A DNA stretch of 64,000 bases from Glycine soja (taxonomy: Eukaryota; Streptophyta; Magnoliopsida; Fabales; Fabaceae), in assembly GCF_004193775.1 (NCBI RefSeq), contig NC_041021.1:5528001-5592000 (forward strand), written 5' to 3'. The notes beneath the pieces are model-generated. The model saw nothing but the letters and a program-made list of their open reading frames with translations, ran no database searches and was not told where the DNA came from. A program made the translations under genes and the position numbers. Shown here in pieces: positions 31,662 to 43,328 of the stretch (the stretch's first letter is position 1; every line of letters starts with the position of its first letter).

Positions 31662-32346
31662 TTGTTGGATGGGGGTTTGGTTCGCAAGAGCTTAAACCCT
31701 TGTGCTTTGTTGGTGCCCAAAATAGGTATTATTAGGCACCAAATCCCTAAAATAGGTGGTATGATGAATGTTTTGAGTGGTGCAACCCTCTTTTGTAAAA
31801 TCACTCATGCACCCAACATCTTCATGATTTGTGTACATAGGGACTCATTAGGTAGGTTTGTTCTTATTTTTAGTTTCAATACAAACTTAGGTACTCATAT
31901 GGGACACCTTAGGTTTGTCATACTTTTTTGTAGGAATAATCAACATGAAAATACAGTAAAAGGTATGTTTTATTGCATTACTTTTCTTAATTTTTAAATA
32001 GTGATCAAGGGGTTCCCATGAACCCTAAGAGAATAAAGGTCATTCCTGAGTGACCCACTCCACCAAGTATAAGAAAAATTTGGGACTTCCATGACTTAAC
32101 AAACTTTTACAAAAGTTTTGTCCCATATTTTTCGATACTCGTAGCACCACTCATTGAGTTGGTGAGGAACCATGTTCCTTCATGGGAAGATGCCCAGAAA
32201 ATGGGTTTTCAGACCTTACCTTACTTCAACATACCAAATACCACTAATTTATATGTTTTTGTTCTTTTTACAGGGGTTGAGGAAAAAAGCCCAAAGTTTC
32301 AAGAATCTTGGGATTTGAGGTCAAATCCTTTTCAAGGGGGAGGGAA
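31662..32346 (+). pseudogene. Ty3-gypsy pol fragments
   Basis: Short blocks in changing frames: an RT start (LLDGGLVRKSLNPCALLVPK, about 31662-31720), an RT end/RNase H start (PTPPSIRKIWDFHDLTNFYKSF-like, about 32056-32130), and the C-terminal end of integrase (DLRSNPFQGGG, about 32310-32343). The YxDD catalytic region, RNase H and the integrase core are missing. Confidence 0.7.
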
Positions 32347-32786
32347 TGATGCAATCCTACCCCGCAAGGGTATTGGATAGAAGACTCCAAGTGGATTGGG
32401 CCAGAGATGCAAGAGAAGGCCTTAGGGTTCTCATGAGCCTTAGGGTAGATTTCGGGCCCATGGGCTAAGTATGAGCCCACTTATCTTTGTACATATTATA
32501 TTAAGGTTTCATTATTTTTGGACCTTGTATTTAGGGCTCTATAATGTAGGTAGGGTATCTTAGAAATATAGGATTTTTCAGCCCTTGTATTTTAGGGCAC
32601 CTAGACTAGTTTTTGTATTAGGGGTAGTTTTGTAATTTCACATGCATTAAGTGAATATTTGATGTAAGTGGTTGGAAATAAATTTAATTGAATTGGTAGA
32701 ATCCTAATCCAATTAAATTATAGAGGGGGAGGTGAAATTTGATGAAGAAGATCCTAGGCCTACAAGCTCCAATGGAGCTTACATAA
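32347..32786 (+). repeat. Ty3-gypsy 3' LTR, internally deleted
   Basis: 440 bp against 962 in the 5' LTR. The missing block corresponds to about 28197-28720 and includes the TATA box. The junction reads AGGTGAAATTTGATGAAG. Short matches at the edges (GGTGA, AATTTGA, TGA) suggest microhomology-mediated loss. Confidence 0.85.
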
Positions 32787-32791
32787 GGAAT

Positions 32792-34010
32792 GTACAGGGG
32801 GAGTGGAATGTGGATAATATGACAATGTATCTATCTGCTACCATTATTGATGCTATAAGAGGTATAATCCCTTCTTCAGGTTCTCAGAGTAATGATGAAC
32901 CAGCTTGAGCAAGTACTCCAGATGGTTCTTTTTCAACATCAACATATATAAGTTTACTGACTGAAACGAGGGTGATTTCTTATCCTATTTACAAGTTGAT
33001 TTGGAAGTGGGATGAACCTAAACATATCATATGCTTTATTTGAAGGATAGGCAAGGGTGGTTTACCAACAAATGATTAAAGGTTTCATAGACACATGTCA
33101 TAAAATTCAACCTGCCCCCTACGTAATGATCAGAGGGAATCCAATTTACATGCACTTCGTGACTATCTTTGTGTGTCAGATATTTGGCATAAAGTTATGA
33201 GTCATGTTGATCCTAATTTCTTTTCAGAACAGAGCCATCTGGTCTATTATAGGAAAATTTGAAGAAAAGCCAAATATAGGTGGTCAACATTGTTTGCTAT
33301 TACGCTTGACAAAGTGTGGGCACCATATAATTAAATTGTCTTTAATAAGTAATGGTCAGTATCCAATTGTGTGGTGCAATAGGTTCATTTTTAAATTTTG
33401 CATAATGCGAAGGAATTTGCTACCAGCCTTGATGGTTACTCTTTGTCTCATGGAGGAGATCATTTGCCATATCCTAGTGGAATTAGGTGGTTTTCGCCAC
33501 TTGAAGATTTGAATAAATTGGCTGTAAATTGCAATTCTCTAAAGGCTAGTATTGGTGTAATGGTTTGTGATTCTCATGGTAATATTTTTATTAGGTTTGT
33601 TGCTTTTCTAAGTACTTGCTCCATTAACTTGGCAAAGCTTTGAGCAATTCTCCATAGTTTAAAAATCCAACACCATGGGTTTCGTAGTATTGAGGTGGAG
33701 GTGGCAGTGCAACTTATCCTAAATCCTGTCCTATTTTTTCTCATCCTTGTCATGCTATGGATTCAGAAATATAGAAGATATTGTCTTTTTTCCATCAATG
33801 CAGATTGTCCCTTTTTCTTCCATGAGACAATGTAGTGGCAAATGTTCTTGCAAAGTTTGGCCAAAACATGCAGTGTAATTTTAAGTTGTTTATCCATTTA
33901 CTTACGTTACTTTCTATTCCTTTAATGGGCAATGTTTGCTCTTGATTTTTAATATATTTTTGGAGTGGGCCTAGTTATCCATTTCTGCCAACAAAAAAGA
34001 AAGGAAGAAA
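32792..34010 (+). pseudogene. LINE-type remnant ending in RNase H
   Basis: Frames around 33490-33650 read L.KLAVNC.S...ASIGVMVCDSHGNI, the start of the RVT_3-type RNase H found at the end of plant LINEs and LINE-derived host proteins. Continuations in other frames (IEVE, ILNPV, DNVVANVLAKFGQ) extend to about 33870. The segment ends with an A-rich, PTKK-like tail near 33990. It is heavily decayed, and 32792-33200 shows no clear domain. Confidence 0.5.
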
Positions 34011-34135
34011 GGATAATAGATAAAGTTATTAGTTTTGTAATACATTTAATTATTTTTAATACAAATATAAAAATAAACATGACAAAGATCTACCTAAATT
34101 GTACCTGATACAATCCCTAAGGATGTAAGAATTAA

Positions 34136-34523
34136 TGTTCCATGCGAGAGACATGTGATTTATGTAGAGACTAATAAATAAATAAATAATAATTAAGGAC
34201 TAAATTGTAATTGGGTTAAATTTGTGAAGTTTTTAATAATAACTACTATTTGATGAGAGTAGTGGTTTAAACGAGGTCCCCTTCCCGATAAAAAAAAGTA
34301 TTCTCTTAAAATTTCTAACTATCACGAACGTAAAGAGACAAAAAAATAGTCAAGAGAGCGAAATCTTGTTTCTCTTCTCTTTCAAGAAATCAAAGCGCAC
34401 TAGAGAAAAGTCTTACTGTGGAAAAAAGTACACGTTGTTTATCTATTATTTGTGAGAATTATATATTTCAAGATCCTATTGGTTTCCTATAATTGTTATT
34501 CTCAGGAACCCTTAAGATTTACA
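34136..34523 (+). mobile_element. Short Copia-like LTR with adjacent PBS
   Basis: TGTTCCATGCGAGAG to AAGATTTACA, 388 bp, followed after two bases by TGGTATCAAAGATG, a Met-initiator-type primer site. No coding sequence follows, so this is the 5' remnant of an element. Confidence 0.5.
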
Positions 34524-34919
34524 TGTGGTATCAAAGATGTGTTATGAAATGTATGATTCTCCAAAGAATGATTTATTTTTTCCAATTATATATGAATCCT
34601 AATTATGAAATTTAGTGATTTTATTTTTTCGCTAAAAGTATGGTATTTTGTATCCAAAAAGGGTATCAATATATTGTCTTTCAAAATTAAAATCCGTGTA
34701 TAGAGACACATTGCATTTCTCCTAAATCAATTCTCATGTTTTTGTTGGGCTACTATTTCTGTTTGCACAACAAAACATGAATCACCATATTTTTTTGCTT
34801 CCCTGAATTTTCAAATTTAATTAGTTTATGTCATGATGAGCTAGTGTTTTAAATGTAACGTGTTTGGTGCCATTATAACTTGTAAGATTTTCAACTATTA
34901 TCATCCTTTATTTCTATTA
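34524..34919. other. Non-coding remnant
   Basis: No recognisable frame. It is probably the leader of the LTR element to its left. Confidence 0.35.
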
Positions 34920-36187
34920 TGATACTCTTCCAATTTACAATTTAGGATAAGTGAAGTGCAAGTAATGAATATTTGACAATTTAGAATAACTCGTCGCCCT
35001 TAAAGTGTCTTACAATTGTGTGATTGTACAGTTCATGGCTCACAACTCAATGCACGTAACATCTCAATACACGTGTGATCTCACAATTTAAACACATACT
35101 CAACTTGTCACTTACACACAGTTCTTCACACTTCCATAATACTAAGACAGCATGCTATCATGCCTCATGCATCATATACATGCCACACAATAATAATATT
35201 AATATTTTATATTCATATGATTAAACTCAAGCAATTTCATGTAATCATATCAAAATCAAAGGAATCAAAATCATAGATCAAAGACACGAAAACACCAAGA
35301 ACATTCAACTTTATCAACCAATTTGCATCAGGGCATCAATTGGTCTGTCAAACATAACAATCTCATAATTATAATTGTAAAGGTAGAATTATAATATAGT
35401 AAACATCCCAAAAAAAACCCAAATTTGATCCTCTAAGGATCCCTACACATGTTCAATTCTAGTCCAATTGCAGTAAACTCATCCTTTATCTCTAAGTGGG
35501 CTCACTTGTGTGGTTTGGCAGTGATAGTGGCATCTCTAGAGGTTCCCTAAGATTCCTCAAGCTTTTCCTCTAGTTGCTTTGCTAGGGTTTTCAAGCGTTA
35601 GAGAAAAGGAGAAGGGATTGAAGCCTTAATTTCATGATCTCCGTGCAAGGGACATTTCTCTTTCTCTAGACATTTTTGCACAAATCCCAATGGTGAGAAT
35701 TTGAAAACATGAGTTCTGAAGGTGGTTTCCAAATTTCAGGATGATCCAACGGTTAACGTATCCGAGATCATAGTTTTACTAGGAGAGATTTGAGTGTATG
35801 CGAGAAAAGAGAGGTTTTGGGAGAGGAAGAAGAGAGAACCAATTTGGGTAGAAGAGAGAGCGTAGAAGCATATCGTAAATGTAAAAATTGACCTAATATG
35901 TCTCTATTTGTAGCTATGGTACTCTCAGCCTATCATTTACTCTATTCTTTTTTATTTTATTATTTTATAAAAAAGAATTCTATCTTATTCTTTCATTAAA
36001 TAAATAACCAATTAAAACATTCCTTTATTTTCTAAAACATCATTATACTTTATTTATTTTCTAATACTATGAAACCCTTATTTTAATTAACAAAAACCAT
36101 TTTTCTCATTTATTTAATTTCTAAAAAACTCTATTAATTTTTAAATAAAACTCTTTTTATTTATTTTATGAAAAATGGAGTGTTACA
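34920..36187 (-). mobile_element. Decayed solo LTR-like copy (TGTAACACC family), copy 2
   Basis: On the minus strand it begins TGTAACACTCCATTTTTC at 36187 and probably ends GAAGAGTATCA at 34920. It is similar to 13346-14696 over the central block (about 35324-35610). It abuts a Copia RT fragment in mid-domain, so it inserted into that element. TATTA before and CATAA after do not make a clear target duplication. Confidence 0.5.
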
Positions 36188-39100
36188 CATAACGCTCCCA
36201 ATAATTTATGCATACAAAATTGCTTCCATTTGTTTACATTCCAAATCATTCTTAGGACATTCTGTGGTACTAATCTTGTCTCCTTTCTGAATTGGAACTG
36301 GTGATGCTAAGCAATTTTTCATCCTGAATCTCTTTAGTACTTTATTGATATATTCTTTTTGAAACAAGTCTAACAATCTTTGTGATCTATTTTGGAATAT
36401 TTTTATCCCTATCACATAGCTTGCCTTACCCATATCTTTCATTTCAAAGTCGCTAGAGAGAAACTTCTTAGTCTCATGAAGAAGACCAAGATCATTAGTT
36501 GCAACACAAGATATCATCAACATACATAATTAGAAAAATAACCTTACTCTCATTGACTTTCAGATATATAAACCGATCAACAATATTTTCCTTAAATCCA
36601 AAGGAAACAATGGTATCATTAAACTTCAAATATCATTGGCGGGAATCTTTCTTAAGACCGTATATTGATTTCTTTAATTTTCTCACCATGTGTTCCTTTA
36701 CTTCAATTTAGAACCCCATTGGTTGGTCCATATAAACATTCTCCTCTAAATCTCCATTAAGAAAAACAGTTTTCACATCCATCTGATGTAGCTTCAAGTC
36801 TCAATGGGCTATTAATGCCATGATAATTCTGAAAGAATCCTTTCGTGAGACTTATGAAAACATCTCTTTATAATCAATGTCATTTTTCTGAGTAAATCCC
36901 TTAACAATAAGTCTAGTCTTGTAACCTTCAAGATTCCCATGAGAGTCACATTTAGTCTTGAAGACACACTTACAACCAACTTCCTTACAACCCTTTGGCA
37001 ATTCTACGAGATCCTAAACACCATTATGTTCCATGGAATTTAGCTCTTTTTTCATGGCATCTAACCACTTCTCAGAATTATCATAGCTTACAACTTGTGA
37101 AAACAAAACTAGATCATTATCATTAATGCTTAAGTCTGTTTATGTTTCATGTAGGTATACCACATAGTCATTTGAAATAGTTGATCTCTTTTCTCTTTGA
37201 GACCTCCTTAATGCTATCTCTTGTGGTTCTTCCATAATAGGTTCATTATGTATCATGGGCTCATTATTATGTTGCTCTTCTTCATTTTTGTTTGGAACAA
37301 CAATTGAAGGAACAATCACCTTACTACTAGAGGCACAAGCTAAAGGGACCTGCACTCTAACTTCTTTAATTTTCACATCTTATGGAACTGTACTCCCACT
37401 GATTTCACCATTTTCAATGAACCTTGATTTTCCAATTATAACATTTCTCATACTATGATTAGGTCAATTAAACATATACTCCTTTGACTTTTCTGGATAA
37501 CCAATGAAATATCCACTGATTGTTTATGCATCCAATTTTCTTTCTTGTGGATTATAAATCCTTATTTCTGCCTGACAATCCTAAACATGCAGGTGCCTTA
37601 TACTAAGTGTCCTATTCGTCTACAATTCAAAAGGTGTCTTTGGAACTGCCTTACTAGGAATCCTATTCAACAAATACTTGACAACTTTCAAGGCATACAT
37701 CTGCAAAAATATGGGTAAAGTTGAATTGCTTAACATACTCTTAACCATATTCATTAAAGTTCTATTACGCCTTTCTGACACACCATTTTGTTGTGGTGTA
37801 CCAAGCATTGTGTATTGCGCACAAATGTCACATTTCTAAAGGAGTTTAGCAAATGGACTTGGTTGTTGTCAAGTTTCATTGTATCTTTCGTAATACTCAC
37901 CACCTCTATCAGACCTGACAACTCTCACATTTCTATCTAATTGTCTTTCTAGGTCATTCAAGTAAATTTCTAAGGCATTCATTGCCTGAGATTTCTCATG
38001 CAGTAAGTAAACATAACGGTAATGTGAATAGTCATCAATAAAGGTAATAAAGTATATTTCATTTCCGAAAGAATTAACATCAAAAGGCCCACAAATATCA
38101 GTATGCACAATTTTAAGAAGCTGAGTGTTTCTTGTAGCTTATTTCTTTATATGTTTTGTTTGTTTTCCCTTGATACAATCCACACAAATATTTAGATTCG
38201 TAAAATCTAGATAAGGAAGATTTTCATTCTTTATTAATCTTTCCATCATTTCTCTATAAATGTGACCTAAACGTTTATGCCACAAGAAAACAGATTGTTC
38301 AATCACTAAACTATGTTTAGTGCAAACATTATGATGTAGAGTTAAAATGGTTTCAGCATACAAACCATCTAATTTCAATTTATATAAACCATCACAAAGA
38401 ACATCAGTACCAATGAGATGATTATGCTCAAATAAACTAAAACATTCATTACCAAAATTAAAAGAGTATCTAGTGACATCAAGTTTGTATAATGAAACTA
38501 AATTCCTAGATAAACTAGGTACATAAAGAGTTTCCAGTAAATCTAAATGGCATATAATGTCAAGTTTTAAATGATAAGTCCCAACATCTTCTGCTAGAGC
38601 TTTTACTCCATTCCCCATAAAGACAAACTTCCCATTTGGGCTTATGGTTTGGATTGTTAGGAATCCCTGCATAATATTAGAAGCATGAGTCATACATCCA
38701 AAATCAATCCACCATGTATTATGGAGAACTTCAGTTAAATTTGATTCAAAACATACATGAGCATTCAACTTACCTTTCTTTTCGAACCAAGACTTACGCT
38801 TTGGGTAATCCTTTTGGAAGTGTCCAGATTTCCCACAAAAATGGCAATTATTTCTCTTTGATGTCTTCTTCTGGATTTGCTTAGAGTTGTTATTAATCTT
38901 TAATGGCCCTTTGCCTTTATCATGCTTCTTCACAAATTTTTTTCTAGCTCCTTGATTCCCTTGGTGGCTTACATAATGGACTAAGTGACTTCCTTGATTC
39001 TTAAGCCTCATTTCTTCCTGCACTAACATACTGTGTAATTCATGCACATTCCATTTATCTTTTATGGTGTTATAACTCATTTGGAACGAGCCTTACTCGA

Positions 39101-39600
39101 ACAGTAATGATTTCAGAATAAACTCAACATGGAAGTTCTCATTCACAACCATTCCCAAGGTCTTAAGTTTTGCTGCAATGTTTGTCATCTCAATGACATG
39201 CTCATGCATAGTACGTGAACCATCAAACTTCATGGTGATCAATGTACTCATTAATGTCCTAACAAGACACTTATCACTTGTTTGAGAGTGCTCTCCCATT
39301 AACCCCATAAACTCTTTAGCACTATTGGTCTTAGGGAGAGTTGTCTTAATACTGCCTGCAACAATCATTCTCATGAACATTAGGCTAAGTCTGTTAGATC
39401 TGTCCCAAGTTTTATAATAGACTTTCTCTTCATTGCTACTAGCATCAATAATAGTAGTAGGCTTCTCTTCCAATATAGCAAGATCAAGATCCAAAACACC
39501 GAGATGAAATTTGACTTGCTCATTGCAGTTAGAGAAGTTAAGCCCATTAAAAATTGGGACGGATGATACATGAGAATTTAGTGGATTGGGAACAGGTATT
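36188..39600 (-). pseudogene. Copia gag-pol, broken, minus strand
   Basis: Order on the minus strand: gag (39600-39093), a nucleocapsid knuckle and protease (39080-38139), integrase pieces (38108-37869 with FIDDYSHYRYVYLL; 37808-37620 with [16 protein letters not shown]), integrase C-terminus (37376-37140), then RT to 36206 (DMGKASYVIGIKIF block). The knuckle near 38850-38800 has lost its last Cys (Tyr in CHFCGKSGHFQKDY) and the protease motif reads IDFGC instead of IDSGC, so both are damaged. Several stops fall between 37140 and 36523. RT is cut at 36188 by the inserted LTR; RNase H is absent. Confidence 0.85.
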
Positions 39601-40500
39601 GCACAATAAAATTCACATAAGCATTTTGAGACATAAAATACATGTCATACATATAATTCATTCAGATAACAATCAATGCATATTGATGTTCTCCTTTGGG
39701 TGATACACCAACACACAACATGAAAACATGGTGATGCTAATAAAACTCTAAACATTATTTAGCAATTAAATAAGCACCAATTAGTAGTACCAACTACCTT
39801 TGAGTATATAAATAAAATTAATGATACACACAAATTATTTATAATTATATTCATTGATTATAAGAACAACTAATCAACCTTTGGACGATCTATAAATGAT
39901 TTATAACAATGAATTTCAATATATCCATAAACCAATCATCATATAATTTAACATCCATTATTCTATGAGTAATTGAAATACTCATTAATTTGGAATTAAA
40001 TAACCTTATAGATTATTTCAAACAAATACATAAGGTTATTTAAGAATAATTAAGTGTATGAAGGATGCTAAATATATATAAGCAACAACTATGCATTGTG
40101 ATCCAACCCGAGAAAACAAAACACATAAAATTATTTCTAAAATTTTTCTGAACACTGCCTTAGGGTCAAAAGTACTTGATATCAGAATAATTTGTTTGAA
40201 GCTAGTATAGAAATACAATTTCTCTTAAAAAATAAATATAATTTAAATGAGAGCAAGACTAAAATATAAATATAATTTCATTTAACTTTTGCTAGTATAA
40301 CAAAAAAATGATAAAAAAAAACTCTAAGTGAGATTTCCCTTCAGACTTTTGCATCTTAAAACCTTTAACTTCATATCAAAAAGTTCTGCACGGTACCAAG
40401 TGATCCCATAGGTATCTTATAGTTATAGTCAATTATATAAACATGTTATGATCATAGAAGTATCTTATAATTATAGTCAATTATATAAACGACGAAATGT
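39601..40500. other. Copia 5' flank, AT-rich
   Basis: Probably holds the leader and possibly an eroded 5' LTR of the minus-strand Copia, but no LTR boundary or PBS could be fixed. No gene. Confidence 0.35.
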
Positions 40501-40502
40501 AG

Positions 40503-40815
40503 AATCCAATAAAAAATCATCAAAAGCAAAAACAAAGGTCAATTATCTTTTGATGTAAATGTTGGATTTGACTTGTTTGGAGGAGCTGAAACTGAATTTT
40601 TCAATTTCCTCATAGAAGATGACATGTAGACAACTTCCTGGTGCAAATCCTGACTGAAATGCACAACCTACTCTTCAAGCCTAACAATTTCCTCTTCTAG
40701 AACTGTCACTTCAGCCAAAAGGGCTAGTATCTATAGTTTTCAACATCAAATTTCAACACTCAAAATTCATTTCTAAATTCTAGTCTCTTTCTAACTTAGC
40801 AACAAACAAAAGTAC
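40503..40815 (-). pseudogene. MIP1 leucine-zipper (DUF547-type) exon fragment, copy 1
   Basis: Minus strand, about 40730-40560: ALLAEVTVLEEEIVRLEE then a stop, then VVHFSQDLHQEVVYMSSSMRKL. The heptad Leu and Glu pattern and the wording are those of the N-terminal Lzipper-MIP1 domain of plant DUF547 proteins. The in-frame TAG and a lack of neighbouring DUF547 exons mark it as a fragment. It is repeated at 41379-41691, 876 bp away. Confidence 0.5.
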
Positions 40816-41378
40816 TTGTGTTCAGAAAATGACTTAGAGAAATTCATATATACTAACATAGGGACGGAGATAAGGCGGAAGAAAGCACTCTGCAATGCTC
40901 TATGAATGTTCTCTTCATGCCTAAGCTGTTTCTTCGATGAAAAGTTAGAAGAAAAAAAGGCCAAACACTACCTTATATGAAAAAGATAGGCACTATAAGA
41001 ACTTTATCTCCTTTAATAGGTCCTCCAAAATCATCTAAAATTACTCACAACCCAATATTGCTTTCAAGCACCCAGTCTTAGACAAATAAAAAATAAAATT
41101 ACAATAGAATACTTTTTTACATTGTTATTAAAATGATTTTTTTTATTTAAATAGCATATTCCTCTCTATTCTTATTTGCAAAAACATTCCTCTCAGTTCA
41201 AGCTAGAAATAAAAGAAAACTAAAAAATGAACTAACATTCTTCTAGATTCACTATTGTTCATGCCAAGTCATACCATCCTACAACAGAATTGAGTATTTT
41301 AAAGGAGAACATTCCCCCCAAAAAAAATCTTTGAAGATACAAATTTTATCATGTAATATCACTGCAGTTGTATGAAAT

Positions 41379-41691
41379 AATCCAATAAAAAATCATCAAA
41401 AGCAAAAACAAAGGTCAATTATCTTCTGATGTAAATGTTGGATTTGACTTGTTTGGAGGAGCTGAAACTGAATTTTCTAATTTCCTCATAGAAGATGACA
41501 TGCAGACAGTTTCCTGGTACAAATCCTATCTGAAATGCACACCCTGCTCTTCAAGCCTAACAATTTTCTCTTCGAGAACTGTCACTTCAGCCAAAAGGGC
41601 TAGTATCTATAGTTTTCAACATCAAATTTCAACACTCAAATTTCATTTCTAAATTCTAATCTCTTTCTAACTTAGCAATAGACAAAAGTAT
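41379..41691 (-). pseudogene. MIP1 leucine-zipper (DUF547-type) exon fragment, copy 2
   Basis: Near-identical direct repeat of 40503-40815. Minus strand, about 41606-41437: the same leucine-zipper segment with a different stop (TAG after HFR) and VCMSSSMRKLENSV. The two copies carry different disabling mutations, so they decayed after duplication or were never under constraint. Confidence 0.5.
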
Positions 41692-42013
41692 CCCCACAAC
41701 TACTACACAAGATAACTCCAATTTTAATTGAATTTAGATTGAAGGATTATCTTTGAGAAATTCAGCATATAATATGTAATTGTAATTACTTTCATATTTA
41801 TTTGATATCTTTTGAAATTAAAGGTTAAAAATAAAAAAGTATAAAAAAATCCATTTTCCTATTTAAACATTTTTTATAAGAAACATAAAAATAATATGTG
41901 TCACAAAATGTTATGAATTTAGAATTATTGATCTATTGTCAATATGATCAATTCCCTACCTTCAAAATATTGACTTCAGCCAATAATGAATTAATCTTTT
42001 ATTAACATTGAAA

Positions 42014-42016
<3 letters not shown>

Positions 42017-42055
<39 letters not shown>
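42017..42055. repeat. (TA)n microsatellite
   Basis: About 19 TA repeats. Confidence 0.95.
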
Positions 42056-42058
<3 letters not shown>

Positions 42059-42624
42059 AATGATGTTACCCTCAAATGCTTCTCAAATTGCAAACACCAA
42101 AGTTTTGAAACAAAGAAAATCATCATGAAATTATTGGCTTCTTTCAAAGAGAAGGGATGCTCAAAAAACAAAAAGGAAAAAGCACTAAAATCTTGACGTA
42201 ATTCACTTGAACATTTCTGAACCACCAACACAGAACCATTGGAAATGCCACACATCAACCAAGTAAAAAAATAAAAATATTTATCCTTCAGTGGCAATTT
42301 TAACCAAGTTGATTGTGTCATGATTGATATAATCATATGCATATTAAATCTTTTGGACAGAATTGGCAGACCCATAAGAAGGAAATTGAAAGAGATGTAG
42401 AATTTATCATAGACTTGGCCCGAATACTTAGTAAGATAAAAAAATCAATTCAAGCTCATATTTTTAAAGAGCCTAAAATAAAAACAACATCTGAAAGAAG
42501 AATTTTAACAAAGAATTGATGGTTGGGCCTGGATACATTTATTTAGCATAGTTAACAACCTAGCAACAACAAAATAATTTTCTTTCTTTTTGCAGACAAA
42601 CAAACAAACATAGATTAAACTCAC

Positions 42625-42790
42625 CTGAGGCAATTTATCAACCTGTCAGCTCTCAGTTTCTCATTGGGCCCTCCACACATTGATACGAACTCCTTCAATT
42701 CCATAAGAACACTCTCACAAATTAGGCCATTCTTCCCTCGAAGGTTCCTACCAAATTCCATATGGATTGGGTTTTGAATTTCAGACATTA
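42625..42790 (-). pseudogene. Exon-like segment with good splice sites
   Basis: The minus-strand frame is open over the whole interval from ATG 42787 (MSEIQNPIHMEF... to LINCLR), bounded by an AG acceptor at 42792-42791 and a perfect CAG/GTGAGT donor at 42625. A further open stretch at about 43210-43040 (ETLAQPTEENIRTNLGNMF) lies upstream. They may be exons of the same broken gene as the leucine-zipper fragments, but the order does not fit a normal DUF547 gene, and I do not recognise the family. Confidence 0.35.
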
Positions 42791-43328
42791 TCTATCAAAG
42801 ATAAAGGAAAACTTTAATCAATGTTGATAACAATCAAAATAATTTATGAAAACTACATGAAATTATTGTTGTTGTCCATTAAATGTTTTACCACCAAATG
42901 AGTGTAAGCATGAAAAAGGTTAGATACACAAAGCAAGAGGCAAAAGTCTCAATAAGAGAACTTACTTAACCAATCGCAAAATTGTAGTTTCCCTTAAACT
43001 GCTGCCTCATGTCACTCTCTGGAATGGCCAAAAGCTATCAAAGTTGTTGTATCAAAATTTACTAGATCAGTCTCAACTAAAAGATTCCCAGGATTAGCAG
43101 ATTCAAAAGTTTTATTCTCCATTGAACTTAGTTTCATAAGAATGGAACAAAACATATTGCCCAAGTTTGTTCTGATATTCTCTTCAGTAGGTTGTGCTAG
43201 AGTTTCAGTTTAGTTCAAGATGAAAGGAGTTCCCACTTTCAAATTAAATAACACAAACTTCTAAAATTATGCTTTCACTTGTGTCTAAACTAAATGGACA
43301 TAAAAAAACCCATGTCATTTGTGGTAAA

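Larger units (their letters stand above)
27806..32786 (+). mobile_element. Ty3-gypsy retrotransposon, internally deleted, TSD GGAAT
   Basis: LTRs 27806-28767 and 32347-32786 share the start TGATGCAATCCTACCCCG and the end block. Flanking GGAAT repeats at 27801-27805 and 32787-32791 match exactly. The order is LTR, PBS-like TCGTATCAAGAGC (28770), long leader, gag (30672-31661), pol fragments, a purine run (CAAGGGGGAGGGAA) and 3' LTR. Most of capsid, protease, RT, RNase H and integrase are deleted. It is non-functional. Confidence 0.9.

Noticed and set aside
13346..36187. The two TGTAACACC-type LTR copies as the two LTRs of one 23-kb element
   Set aside because: They are strongly diverged and the DNA between contains independent complete elements; more likely two separate solo LTRs.
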